Positions 28,876 to 37,128 of a DNA stretch of 64,000 nt are shown here, in pieces. Numbering within the stretch: position 1 is the first letter of the stretch; each line of letters opens with the position of its first letter. This DNA is from JASGCP01 sp965263285 (GTDB lineage: Bacteria > Bacteroidota > Bacteroidia > Chitinophagales > Chitinophagaceae). Position numbers and translations under genes: made by a program. The notes under the pieces are model-generated. The model was not told the DNA's origin, did no database searches, and saw only the letters and a program-made list of their open reading frames with translations. Location of the stretch: assembly GCA_965263285.1 (NCBI GenBank), contig CBDHHD010000016.1:992001-1056000 (forward strand), read 5' to 3'.

Positions 28876-28943
28876 TGTTTAGTTTCATAATGTTCTTAAT
28901 GAAAAATATTCCTCCTTAGAATGCAAACATGTGAAATATAAAA
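28876..28943. repeat. IS481-derived mini-element (~68 bp)
   Basis: TGTTTAGTTTCATAATGTTC resembles the IS481 left end and CATGTGAAATATA its right end, with only ~25 bp between. It is diverged from the copy at 29676 but has the same plan and shares GAAAAAT.ATTC in the middle. Confidence 0.55.
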
Positions 28944-28984
28944 ATCTACTATATAAGATGGATTCTTGAATATGCTAGTAAAAT

Positions 28985-29170
28985 TTACGCACAGGTACCA
29001 TCTCGTCCACAAAACTTCGAACAACATATTGACTTATCACCATAACAATGAGCATTACTAGGCATACATTTTAGTGAATCTTTATGTACTAATTTCAATG
29101 CTGCACCAATTACATTTTTTAATTCATTTCTTTTTACTAATAGACCTAAGTTTGAGATTTTATTTTTCAT
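28985..29170 (-). CDS. Cysteine-rich leader-type peptide 2 (knottin-like spacing)
   Basis: 61 residues. The leader MKNKISNLGLLVKRNELKNV ends in IGAA. The core has six cysteines spaced C-x6-C-x6-C-C-x3-C-x5-C (CMPSNAHC, CYGDKSICC, SKFCGRDGTC, then A). That is the arrangement of inhibitor-cystine-knot peptides such as spider and cone-snail toxins. The leader fits the Bacteroidota 'GG' natural-product precursor pattern, although the cleavage Gly pair is G-A here. It is presumably exported and disulfide-bonded. No ABC/C39 transporter or modifying enzyme is nearby. Small but convincing because four other genes share the leader. Confidence 0.65.
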   Translation of the reverse strand: MKNKISNLGLLVKRNELKNVIGAALKLVHKDSLKCMPSNAHCYGDKSICCSKFCGRDGTCA

Positions 29171-29234
29171 TTTATTTTAAAATTTTTAAAAAATAAATAT
29201 AAATATACAAATAAAAAACAAATATTTGAATAAA

Positions 29235-29637
29235 TATTTTTTGAGGAGCTGGGGAAGAGGATATTGTACTTTTGTAACTACTTTTTATATGATTTAGTAT
29301 TCGTTTTTTATATCTTTTTTTTCTTTGATATAAAAGAAACAAAAAATAAAGCTTGTAGATAAAGAGTAGAGACACATAGCAATGTGTCTCTACTACGGCT
29401 CGCTATGCTAGCTAGAATAATTGGAGGCAGTTAGGTATGAATCATTATGATGAGCTTAGTACACGGATATCTTTTATGTAAGCGCCAATATACTTATCAT
29501 AACGATTCATATATAAACTTCGCATCACATTCTCGCTGGTTGCTTCGCTTGCCTCATTTTGTAACGCTCTTTATCTGAGGGCAATCCTCATCAAATATCA
29601 CCTATTTTGTTTCCATGTTTATATTTATTTAATAATC
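29235..29637. repeat. Family A fold-back element, copy with altered left end
   Basis: TTTTTTGAGGAGCTGGGG at the left, then the hairpins and the GTTATGATGAGC/TATCATAACG central stem, continuing to ATTTATTTAATAATC. The right terminus is replaced by an IS66 end at 29638. It includes a 'GTAGAGACACATAGCAATGTG' type palindrome not found in most copies but seen again at 47130-47165. Confidence 0.8.
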
Positions 29638-29675
29638 GTAACTATTTAGGTGCTAAGTTATGAAGAAATATTAAC
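29638..29675 (+). repeat. Solo IS66-type terminus
   Basis: GTAACTATTTAGGTGCTAAG and the next 18 bases repeat the left end of the IS66 element at 30312-30349 almost exactly, without a transposase attached. With the true IS66 end at 30312 it brackets the 29780-30085 peptide gene. Confidence 0.7.
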
Positions 29676-29744
29676 TATTTAGTTTCACAACGTTGTTGAT
29701 GAAAAATTATTCTACATTGGGATACAACATTATGAAACATGACA
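29676..29744. repeat. IS481-derived mini-element (69 bp)
   Basis: TTTAGTTTCACAACGTTGTTG at the left equals the IS481 left terminus. TATGAAACATGACA closes it like the right terminus. Only a ~25-bp spacer lies between. It is inserted immediately after the solo IS66 end. Confidence 0.7.
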
Positions 29745-29779
29745 ATTACAAATTTAAGCCATAGTAAACTAACAATATC

Positions 29780-30085
29780 TTAATATTTACAAAAAACATA
29801 AGATACAGTTTGAACTGAACAATTTTTATAATAAACAGCAGACACAACTGGTTTATATCCACTTACATTACATGTTACATAACTCGAACAACCATGAGCT
29901 TTTACATATCCTGCATCAATACAAGTAATTAAAGTAACATCTTGATTTGGATTATTTTGATTGGCACAGGCCACTAATGCGAAAGGATTACCCGTATTTT
30001 TACCACCAGTAAAATTTTTTAATTTGTCATTTTTCAATTCTTTTCTATCTAGAATTAGACCTAAATTGTTACAATTTTTTTTCAT
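29780..30085 (-). CDS. Cysteine-containing leader-type peptide 3, 101 aa
   Basis: The leader MKKNCNNLGLILDRKELKND, then KLKNFTGG, a clear double-glycine end after ~28 residues. The predicted mature part is ~73 residues with six cysteines, rich in Val, Tyr, Asn and Ser, and ends VSYVFCKY. The leader matches the 46533 and 36973 genes (LG..L.R..L). It is probably an exported bacteriocin-like or signalling peptide. It is bracketed by IS66 ends (29638 and 30312) and could be cargo. No immunity or export gene is adjacent. Confidence 0.65.
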   Translation of the reverse strand: MKKNCNNLGLILDRKELKNDKLKNFTGGKNTGNPFALVACANQNNPNQDVTLITCIDAGYVKAHGCSSYVTCNVSGYKPVVSAVYYKNCSVQTVSYVFCKY

Positions 30086-30311
30086 AAAATTTAAAATTTA
30101 AAAAATAGAATATTTAATTAGTAAAAATAAAAAAAAATAAATAAATAAAAAAAAATAAATAAAAAAAAATAACTACTTAATTGATGCACTCTTAGTGGAA
30201 CATGTTTTACTACTTAATTTATACTGATACTGTCCAAAAAAGTGTGTAAAATATGGTTTGAAACTGACCTAAAAAATCGGTTGCAAAATGGCTTTTAAAA
30301 AACATAAAAAG
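30086..30311. other. A/T homopolymer-rich spacer
   Basis: 30105-30172 is made of runs of A broken by T (AAAAATAAATAAATAAAAA pattern), a low-complexity tract upstream of the peptide gene. The remainder (TACTGTCCAAAAAAGTGTGT) shows no gene. Confidence 0.5.
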
Positions 30312-30779
30312 GTAACTATTTAGGTGCTAAGTTATGAAGAGATATTAACAAGTCCAACAATACTCTTTTTGACTAAATACCTTTTTTAATTTTTCATAAC
30401 AATTAATACCATGCTTTTGCAAAGTTGACAAAAAACTTTTCTATACTCCCTTTTCTTCTATAGCGGATGTTCCTTTGTTAAAATGTGTTAAAAAAATACG
30501 CAAATGCTTTATTATCAAATAGTTATGTTATGTATCGTTTAAAAAATATGTTAAATGTACCTGCGACTTTAACTATAATTTAACTTTTAAAATAAATAAA
30601 ATAAACTATATTTGCTTTTTTAATGTAGATATTTTTATGTATATACAAGAATCAAGGCGCAAAAAGGGTAATAAAATTTATAAGACTGTCTATTTAACAG
30701 AATCGTATAGAGAAGGGAATAAGGTTCGTAAAAAATATGTAGCTAATTGTTTAGTTTCACAACGTTGTTGATGGTTTTT

Positions 30780-30832
30780 CCAGCCCTTGTGGCGTAGTGG
30801 AGGCGTAGCCGAAACGGAGCCACAAGGGCTGG
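30780..30832. repeat. Invertible-looking hairpin in IS481 leader, orientation 1
   Basis: 14-bp perfect arms CCAGCCCTTGTGGC / GCCACAAGGGCTGG surround a 25-nt core (30794-30818, GTAGTGGAGGCGTAGCC...). In the second IS481 copy (35215-35267) the same arms surround this core in reverse orientation. Confidence 0.8.
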
Positions 30833-30881
30833 AATGTAAAAAATGACTATTTTTGTTTAATAACAATATAAAAAATAAAAT

Positions 30882-31901
30882 ATGCCACAAATTTACCATT
30901 CCAATGCCAAGACAAATATAAGCATTCGCAAACAAATACAAAGCAATTCTTTTTTAACAAATACCGAATTAGCTTCTCAATTTGCTATAGCGAAACAAAC
31001 GATTTCAAAATGGCGAAATAGAGACTTTGTCTCTGATGTATCTAGTATCCCTAAAAATATTCATTATGCTCTAAATGAAGTAGAAACTACATTAATTATA
31101 TCTTTGAGAAAATCTACCTGGTTGCCTATAGATGAAATATTCGAAATATTAGCAGTAGAAAACAAATCTATATCAAGAAGTTCTGTGTATAGGTGCTTAT
31201 TACGAAATAATATAAATATAGTGCCCATAGCAGAAAAAGAAAAAGCTAAAAAGTTTAAAGCATACGAGCCAGGATATCTTCATTTCGATGTAACTTATAT
31301 GCCAAAATTTAACAAGGTAGGTTCTTATCTATATGTAGCTATAGATAGAGCTACAAGAATATTGTATTATAAAGTATATGACAATAAAACAGCCCACAAT
31401 ACAGATCTTTTTTTTGAAGAATGTATGCGTTTCTTCCCTTTTGCTATTACGTATATCTTAACAGATAATGGCCTTGAGTTTACCAATCGACTTATGAAAA
31501 ACAAAAAAGGCAATTTGTGGTCTACCCCTTCTTTACTTGACATTAAGTGCAAAGAAAACAATATTAAACATAGGTGTACTCAACCATCTACACCAAAAAC
31601 GAATGGCATGGTAGAAAGAGTAAATGGAACCATTAAAAAAAATACTATCTTAAGGTATGAGTATAATGATAGAATAGATTTAGAAAAGGATTTAGGTAAA
31701 TTTATGATTTTCTATAATCTTCACAGACGACATGGTTCTTTAAAAAAAGAACTAAATGTAAAAACACCTTTTGAAGCGCTAGAAAAGTGGTACCAACTAA
31801 AGCCTGAAATATTTTTACAAACTCCTTCAGAATTTAAAAATAAACTCCTAAATTCGCATGTAGAAACAGTCAATTTTCATCAACAACGTTGTGAAACATG
31901 A
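30882..31901 (+). CDS. IS481-family DDE transposase
   Basis: 339 residues, full length. An N-terminal helix-turn-helix (TELASQFAIAKQTISKWRNR) is followed by a second winged-helix-like part. The RNase-H-like catalytic core has Asp in LHFDVTYMPKF (~134), Asp in LTDNGLEFTN (~193) and Glu in NGMVERVNGTI (~242), and NLHRRHGSLKKEL at the end. The stop codon (GAAACATGA) lies inside the right inverted repeat and overlaps an ATG, which gives a start codon to whatever lies downstream. This is the only transposase in the window that looks functional. Confidence 0.95.
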   Translation: MPQIYHSNAKTNISIRKQIQSNSFLTNTELASQFAIAKQTISKWRNRDFVSDVSSIPKNIHYALNEVETTLIISLRKSTWLPIDEIFEILAVENKSISRSSVYRCLLRNNINIVPIAEKEKAKKFKAYEPGYLHFDVTYMPKFNKVGSYLYVAIDRATRILYYKVYDNKTAHNTDLFFEECMRFFPFAITYILTDNGLEFTNRLMKNKKGNLWSTPSLLDIKCKENNIKHRCTQPSTPKTNGMVERVNGTIKKNTILRYEYNDRIDLEKDLGKFMIFYNLHRRHGSLKKELNVKTPFEALEKWYQLKPEIFLQTPSEFKNKLLNSHVETVNFHQQRCET

Positions 31902-34900
31902 CAGCTAATTTAACACATTGCCCTGATCCTATTGTTGCTCTTATAAAAGATTATTTAAAAAAGAATAAAGACACCGAGCAGCATATTGACCATATTCTTA
32001 ATAGTGTTGTTGAGAATAGTGGGCAAATTATTCAGGGTAAATCTGTTGGAGGCAGTTTTTGTGTTTTAGAAATTGTTAAGAGGCTAGGTATTGAAGCGTC
32101 TTTAGGGAAAGATATCCGCCAATCTACATTAGCCTTGTTTCAAATAATTGGCAGAGTGCTTAATCAAAGATCAAGATTATATTTGGCTAAAGAATGGGTA
32201 AAAATAAATGATGCAAGCAGTCTCCTTTCTCTTGATAAATTTAATGAGGATGATTTATATGAAAATTTAGATTGGTTAAGTAAAAATCAAGAAAAGATAG
32301 AGCGAAGACTATTTAATATTCGACATAAAGGCAAGGATATACCTACTTTGTATTTATACGATGTTACTTCTGTGTATTTTGAAGGGGAGAAAAACGAGTT
32401 AGCTACCTTTGGTTATAATAGAGACAAAAAAAGAGGGAAGATGCAAATCGTTGTTGGATTACTTTGTGACGACGCAGGCTATCCTGTTAGTGTTCAAGTG
32501 TTTAAAGGTAATACGAATGATACTAAAACAGTATCTGACCAATTTAATAAATTGAAGGATAATTTTGGTGTTAAGAATGTGGTAATGGTGGGAGATAAAG
32601 GGATGCTTAAGAAAAATGGGATTGAAGAGATAAAAGATTTAAATTGGCATTATATAACCTCTATTACGAGTCCCGAAATAGAGACATTATTAAAAGACAA
32701 TATAATACAAATAGGTTTATTTGATGAGGACTTAACTGAAGTCATCTATAAAGAAGAGAGATTATTATTAAGAAGAAATCCTTATCGTGCTACAGAGGTT
32801 CAAGCTAATAGGAATAGTATGATAAACAAAATACGAGAACTCATTGAAAAAGCAAACAAACATTTATTAGAACATCCCTATGCGAAGACAGAGACTATGA
32901 CAAAGAAAATTCAAGATAAAATAAGTAAATATAAGGCTACAGAATATATAGAAATAAAACAGCAGGATCGTGTTTTTAGTATCATGATAAATCAAGAGCA
33001 ATGGGCAGAAAAAAGCAAATTAGATGGTTGTTATGTTATTAAAACGAATGTAAATGAAAGAGATGGGGATAAGGAATATATACATCAAAAGTACAAAGAT
33101 TTAGCCTTGGTGGAGCAAGCATTTAGAACTTTTAAACAAAGCTTTGAAGAAATACAGCCAGTGTATGTTAGAAAAGAAAGTAGAACAAGGGGACATGTGT
33201 TTGTATGCATGTTAGGTTATATAATAATGAAATATATATGGGACGAATGCAAAACACTTGGGTTAACACAAGCTAGTATATTAGAAAGTCTCAATGCTAT
33301 TCAATATCAAATTTATAAAAACAAAGATATTCAAATAAAGAAAGTACCTGATGTTTTCAATGAAGATCAGACCAATATTTTACATAAATTAAAAATAAAA
33401 TTACATACCATGGTTTTGTAGATATTAAAAAATTAATGCTTTTTTTCTGTAAAGTCAATGCTACAAAGGCATTCCACAGATTTTATCGTTAAATTTCATA
33501 GGAAGATCCGCTATAGCTAAATAAATATCAGCCCCTAATTGACCCCTAAAAGAAGTAGATATTTTTTGCTTAACTTTAATTTTTCGCAAATCCCTCTCAG
33601 CTTGATTATTAGTAAAGGGCACGACTTTTACTGACACAAAGAGTAAAATACTTTCTTTGTGCCTTTGCATTCTTTCTAATAAATTTCTGGATTTAGTTTT
33701 TTTAGGTCGTCCGCGACAATTCGGAGATTTTACAGCTATAGGCTCTTCTATCTCTCCTCTTTGGCATATTAAGTCGTATTGCTCTCCCCATTCTTTAGCT
33801 TCAGTCTTAGATAATATACTTGTCCCTTTTTCTGTCTTTTTGTATAAGTTCATTAATAAATTTTGCATCTCTACTGCCCACAAACTATTATCTTCTTTTG
33901 CTTTTTCTAATTCTCTAAGTATATGTGCATTACAAATAACATGCTTACAATTTGATAAATCAAAATAACTAACCCAACAATCATGCACTAAAAAACCTGT
34001 AATTTCTTTAAGAATGGATTGATCACTTTCTATGGCTTCCTTGCCTCGCTTTTTGTGAGCAAACATATATGTGAATTTCTCGTTACTCACCACATGAACC
34101 CAAGCATTTGTTTTATTTACTCTTATAGATGTTTCATCCGCATGTACCACGGATGAGGTTATTGTTTTCTCTTTAATAACTTCTAAACTTTTTTGTATAT
34201 TAGTATAACACTCTTTGGTAGCTTTAATAATCGTGCTCTCATTAATATCACAAAAAAATAAATCTCCTAACAGACTTTTGATTTGCTTTAATGGCATTCT
34301 ATGTTTTACACTTAATGAGGTTATTAATGCACGAATAGACATACCATATTGTAATTGTGATTCAACACCAATTGGATATTTGCCCCATTCTTGATTGCCA
34401 CACTGACACTTTACTTTACCTGTTCTATACTCACTCACTTCCAATTTTATTTCTTTAGGCAAATCATATACTTGGCGCTTTCCCCATATTCAATAACTTC
34501 CTCTCCTAATAAACTTTTTCCACAACAAGAACAAATCTCAGGCAAAATGAACTCCTGATAATCAGGAGAAGAACTAAATTCTAAACTCTTGCCCTTATGA
34601 CCAATTTGACCGCCTTGTAGTTTCTTATCTAATTCATTGACACTATTTGATCTTTTTATGATTTTATTAAAACTATCCATAGAGGGTGGCTTATGGCTAT
34701 TTCTACTATTTGTATTTAATTTACTTTTTAATTGTTTTATCTCCTCACGAAGTTTGTTATTCTCATTTAAAACTAAATCATGTTCTTTCGTAAGAAGAAT
34801 GTGTTTATTTTCAAGTACTTTATATTTATTTTCAAGTGTAGAAAATAATAGCTTTAACTCACTCAGCTCCTTAACCAAAAAATCAACATTTGTTGTGTCC

Positions 34901-35039
34901 AATTTGTATTTCTATAAATAAATAATCATGCAAAAATAAATAAAATATTAATATAGCACCTAAATAGTTACGGATATTCTATGAATATATAGTTTACCAA
35001 ATAGAGATTAAATATTGTATGTATTTTTTGTAACGACCA

Positions 35040-35055
35040 TGTTTCACGTGAAACA
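35040..35055. promoter_or_regulatory. Consensus parS-like palindrome
   Basis: TGTTTCACGTGAAACA is a perfect 16-bp palindrome identical to the canonical ParB/Spo0J binding site. It lies in a 210-bp gap between the IS66 right end and the second IS481 copy. Because IS481 termini also contain CATGTTTCAC, it might instead be two IS481 ends fused head to head. Confidence 0.55.
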
Positions 35056-35086
35056 TAACAATTGCCTATTATTCTACAACTGTCAT

Positions 35087-35145
35087 GTTTCAAAGCATTA
35101 TTAATAAAACTGACTGCTTCTACAGGAAAATTTAAGCCAACTTAC
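35087..35145 (-). repeat. IS481 3'-end remnant
   Basis: TGTCATGTTTCA and then AAAACTGACTGCTTCTACAG is the inverted complement of the IS481 right end (compare GTAGAAACAGTC...GAAACATGACA at 31860-31903). Only ~60 bp remain. Confidence 0.6.
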
Positions 35146-35182
35146 AGGAAAAAAAATAAATCTTTTTTCAGATACTAATAGA

Positions 35183-35532
35183 TGTTTAGTTTCACAACGT
35201 TGTTGATGGTTTTTCCAGCCCTTGTGGCTCCGTTTCGGCTACGCGTCTACTACGCCACAAGGGCTGGAATATAAAAAATGACTATTTTTGTTTTATAACC
35301 ATATAAAAAATAAAATATGCCACAAATTTACCATTCCAATGCCAAGACAAATATAAGCATTCGCAAACAAATACAAAGCAATTCTTTTTTAACAAATACC
35401 GAATTAGCTTCTCAATTTGCTATAGCGAAACAAACGATTTCAAAATGACGAAATGAAACTTTGTCTCTAATGTATCTAGTATCCCTAAAAATATTCATTA
35501 TGCTCTAAATGAAGTAGAAACTACATTAATTA
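35183..35532 (+). pseudogene. IS481 copy 2, 5' 350 bp with dead transposase start
   Basis: Nearly identical to 30748-31097: left terminus, leader hairpin (core inverted, 35229-35253) and the transposase start at 35317. The TGG at codon ~45 is TGA and a base is lost just after. The sequence ends abruptly at ACATTAATTA, where MITE B begins at 35533. Confidence 0.9.
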
Positions 35533-36092
35533 GGCATAACTAAATTTAGTGTGAGGAAAAATTTAGTTTACTAAAAGGCTACATCTTTTTTTGAGGTGCT
35601 GGGGGATATTTATATTTTTGTAATTGCTCATATATAGGTTCATCATTTATTTTTTATATCCTTTTCTTTCTTTTGTCTTGATACAAAAGAAAGAAACAAA
35701 GAAAAAATCAAGCCTGCAGATAAAGAGCTACAAAACTACGGCTCGCTACGCTAGCGAGAATGAATGGGAGGCGGTTAGGTATGAATCGTTATGATGAGCT
35801 TATCCATAGGTATCTTTTATGCAAATACTTTATGCTCATCATAACGATTCATATATAAAAACTTCCGCCTCCACATTCTCGCTGGTCGCTTCGCTCACCT
35901 CGTTTTGTAACGCTCTTTATCTGAGGGCAGTCCTCATCAGATATTTCCTATTATTTCCATATTGTATATATATGTAATAATACATGCTTCCAGCACCTTA
36001 AAAAAAGATGTAGTCCATATAAAATTGTTTTTACAAATATCCATTTTATTTTGTATCTTTGCATACTCCCTCACACTAAATTTAGTTATGCC
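35533..36092. mobile_element. MITE family B, copy 1 (560 bp) containing a family A element
   Basis: The termini are GGCATAACTAAATTTAGTG(TGAGG) and its inverted complement ending TTAGTTATGCC. The arms total ~120 bp; 35577-36016 is a family A element inside. No transposase is encoded. The flanks differ (ATTAATTA left, GAAATATA right) and belong to two different genes, IS481 left and IS1634 right, so this copy is a recombination junction. Confidence 0.85.
35577..36016. repeat. Family A fold-back element inside MITE B copy 1
   Basis: GGCTACATCTTTTTTTGAGG to the inverted AAAAAAAGATGTAGTCC, about 440 bp, with all internal stems. It is closely similar to copy 3 (11061) and copy 49612 and in the same position within MITE B as the copy at 44194. 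Confidence 0.9.
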
Positions 36093-36565
36093 GAAATATA
36101 AAACAGCAGTATCGTGTTTTTAGTATCATGATAAATCAAGAGCAATGGGCAGAAAAAAGCAAATTAGATGGTTGTTATGTTATTAAAACGAATGTAAATG
36201 AAAGAGATGGGGATAAGGAATATATACATCAAAAGCACAAAGATGTAGCCTTGGTAGAGCAAGCATTTAGAATTTTTAAACAAAGTTTTGAAGAAATTCA
36301 GCCGGTGTATGTTAGAAAAGAAAGTAGCACAAGGGGGCATGTGTTTGTATGCATGTTAGGTTATATAATAATGAAATATATATGGGACGAATGCAAAACA
36401 CTTGGGTTAACACAATCCAGTATATTAGAAAGTCTCAATACTATTCAATATCAAATTTATAAAAACAAAGATCTTCAAACAAATAAAGTACCTGATCTTT
36501 TTAATGAAGATCAGACCAATATTTTACATAAGTTAAAAATAAAATTACATACCATGGTTTTGTAG
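36093..36565 (+). pseudogene. IS1634 transposase, 3' fragment (copy 2)
   Basis: From GAAATATAAAACAGCAG on it follows codons ~385-540 of the 30637 transposase with scattered changes (MINQEQWAEKSKLDGCYVIK ... KIKLHTMVL). A small change near the start breaks the frame, and the upstream two-thirds are missing. After the stop at 36565 the IS1634 right end continues to ~36655. Confidence 0.9.
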
Positions 36566-36604
36566 ATATTAAAAAATTAATGCTATTTTTCTGTAAAGTC
36601 AATG

Positions 36605-36814
36605 CTACAAAGGCATTTCGCAGATTTTATTATTAAATTTTGCAGGAAGATCTGTTATAACACCACTTGTATTGTTATCATATCCCATCGCCATGCCTAC
36701 ATTACTATTACTTACAAGTATATTATCCCCGCTATTTCTATTGTTTGGATTTGTTTTTGTACAAGCCACCAGTAAAGTAAAGGAAGCGAGTAAACAGAGT
36801 GTTTTTTTAAACAT
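36605..36814 (-). CDS. Small lipoprotein with an IS1634-derived C-terminus, 69 aa
   Basis: The SPII signal MFKKTLCLLASFTLLVAC (Cys18) is followed by TKTNPNNRNSGDNILVSNSN. The last ~17 residues (ITDLPAKFNNKICEMPL) are read from the IS1634 right end and mirror the same junk tail on the split IS66 transposase. So IS1634 insertion truncated the original lipoprotein gene at about residue 52. The remaining mature part is short and the gene may be non-functional. The signal itself is intact. Confidence 0.6.
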   Translation of the reverse strand: MFKKTLCLLASFTLLVACTKTNPNNRNSGDNILVSNSNVGMAMGYDNNTSGVITDLPAKFNNKICEMPL

Positions 36815-36972
36815 GGTATTATGTATATCTTACAAATATAGCATTTTGAAGCATACCACCACAGGAGCATAAAAAAGCTACCTTAAATAAGATAGCTTTA
36901 AAAATTAAAGTTACAAATGCAACAAATAAGTTGCATTTATTACTTGAATCTTGTTTTTTTTATTTAGGCCAT

Positions 36973-37128
36973 TTATCTATCTTTTATTTTCCTGCATAAA
37001 TAACCTGTTGGATCCAGTCTCTTACAGTTTGGTATTGCACCACCTAAACCATTTTTAAGATTACCTAAACCATTTTTAAGATTATCCCTTGTCAATTTAA
37101 TACCTAAGTTTTTTTCTTGATTTTTCAT
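36973..37128 (-). CDS. Leader-type peptide 4, 51 aa
   Basis: MKNQEKNLGIKLTRDNLKNG, then LGNLKNGLGG, a double-glycine leader with an in-frame 21-bp tandem duplication coding NLKNGLG twice. The short core AIPNCKRLDPTGYLCRKIKDR has two cysteines 10 residues apart, enough for one loop. It shares the leader with genes at 28985, 29780 and 46533. No partner genes. It lies between the truncated lipoprotein and a MITE B terminus. Confidence 0.6.
   Translation of the reverse strand: MKNQEKNLGIKLTRDNLKNGLGNLKNGLGGAIPNCKRLDPTGYLCRKIKDR

Larger units (their letters stand above)
30748..31903 (+). mobile_element. IS481-family element, 1156 bp, apparently intact
   Basis: The ends are TGTTTAGTTTCACAACGTTG and, inverted from the right, TGTCATGTTTCACAACGTTG: TG...CA termini with ~24-bp imperfect inverted repeats. 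The flanks GCTAAT (30742-30747) and GCTAAT (31904-31909) are a perfect 6-bp target duplication. It contains one transposase gene. A strong hairpin (30780-30832) lies in its leader. Remnants of the same IS lie at 17890, 20140, 21019, 35087, 35183 and 59766. Confidence 0.93.
30637..33421 (+). pseudogene. IS1634-family transposase interrupted by IS481
   Basis: The first 37 codons (MYIQESRRKKGNKIYKTVYL ... KKYVAN) end at 30747. The rest continues at 31910 (LTHCPDPIVALIKDYLKK) to 33421, which would make a 540-residue protein. Removing IS481 and one GCTAAT copy restores the frame exactly. DDE features remain: LYDVTSVYFEG, MVGDKGMLKK and LALVEQAFRTFK. The downstream part has its own ATG at 31898 provided by the IS481 end and could be translated as a 507-residue truncated protein. 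Confidence 0.9.
30464..33510 (+). mobile_element. IS1634-family element inserted in IS66
   Basis: The inverted ends begin CGGATGTTCCTTTG (30464) and, read inward from the right, CGGATCTTCCTATG (33510). The same right end recurs at ~36655. The flanking palindrome CTATAG is duplicated (30458-30463 and 33511-33516), giving a 6-bp target duplication inside the IS66 transposase gene. It contains the IS481 element at 30748-31903. Confidence 0.85.
30345..34902 (-). pseudogene. IS66 transposase (TnpC), frameshifted and split by IS1634
   Basis: The N-terminal part (34902 down to ~34447) has a leucine-rich coiled coil, the SRNSHKPPSMDSF motif and a zinc-ribbon (EICSCCGKSL). Near 34477 one base is missing in GGGGAAAG, shifting the frame; the next part begins KRQVYDLPKEIKLEV in the shifted frame. 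The DDE core follows (VHADETSIRV, HDCWVSYFDL, FTNNQAERDLR). The gene stops making sense at DIYLAI (33516), where IS1634 is inserted. The missing C-terminus is found beyond it at 30345-30457 (SFLSTLQKHGINCYEKLKKV) with an in-frame stop just before. Dead. Confidence 0.85.
30312..34971 (-). mobile_element. IS66-family element carrying nested IS1634 and IS481 elements
   Basis: The termini GTAACTATTTAGGTGCTA (30312-) and TAGCACCTAAATAGTTAC (-34971) are perfect 18-bp inverted repeats starting GTAA, as in IS66. Only a TnpC-type transposase is recognisable. The transposase is cut by the IS1634 element at 30464-33510. No matching 8-bp target duplication is visible at the outer edges. The layered order gives relative ages: IS66 first, then IS1634, then IS481. 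Confidence 0.85.

Noticed and set aside
29172..29375. 67-codon frame upstream of peptide 2
   Set aside because: It runs through a family A copy and the peptide's promoter region. Its composition is Tyr/Leu/Phe/Lys from AT bias.
31898..33421. Independent 507-residue transposase gene
   Set aside because: The first codons come from the IS481 end. The true gene starts at 30637 and is split by the insertion, as the exact GCTAAT duplication and restored frame show.
34447..34490. Programmed -1 frameshift in the IS66 transposase
   Set aside because: The junction GGGGAAAG is not in the correct codon phase for tandem slippage, and IS66 TnpC is not known to use one. A lost base is simpler.
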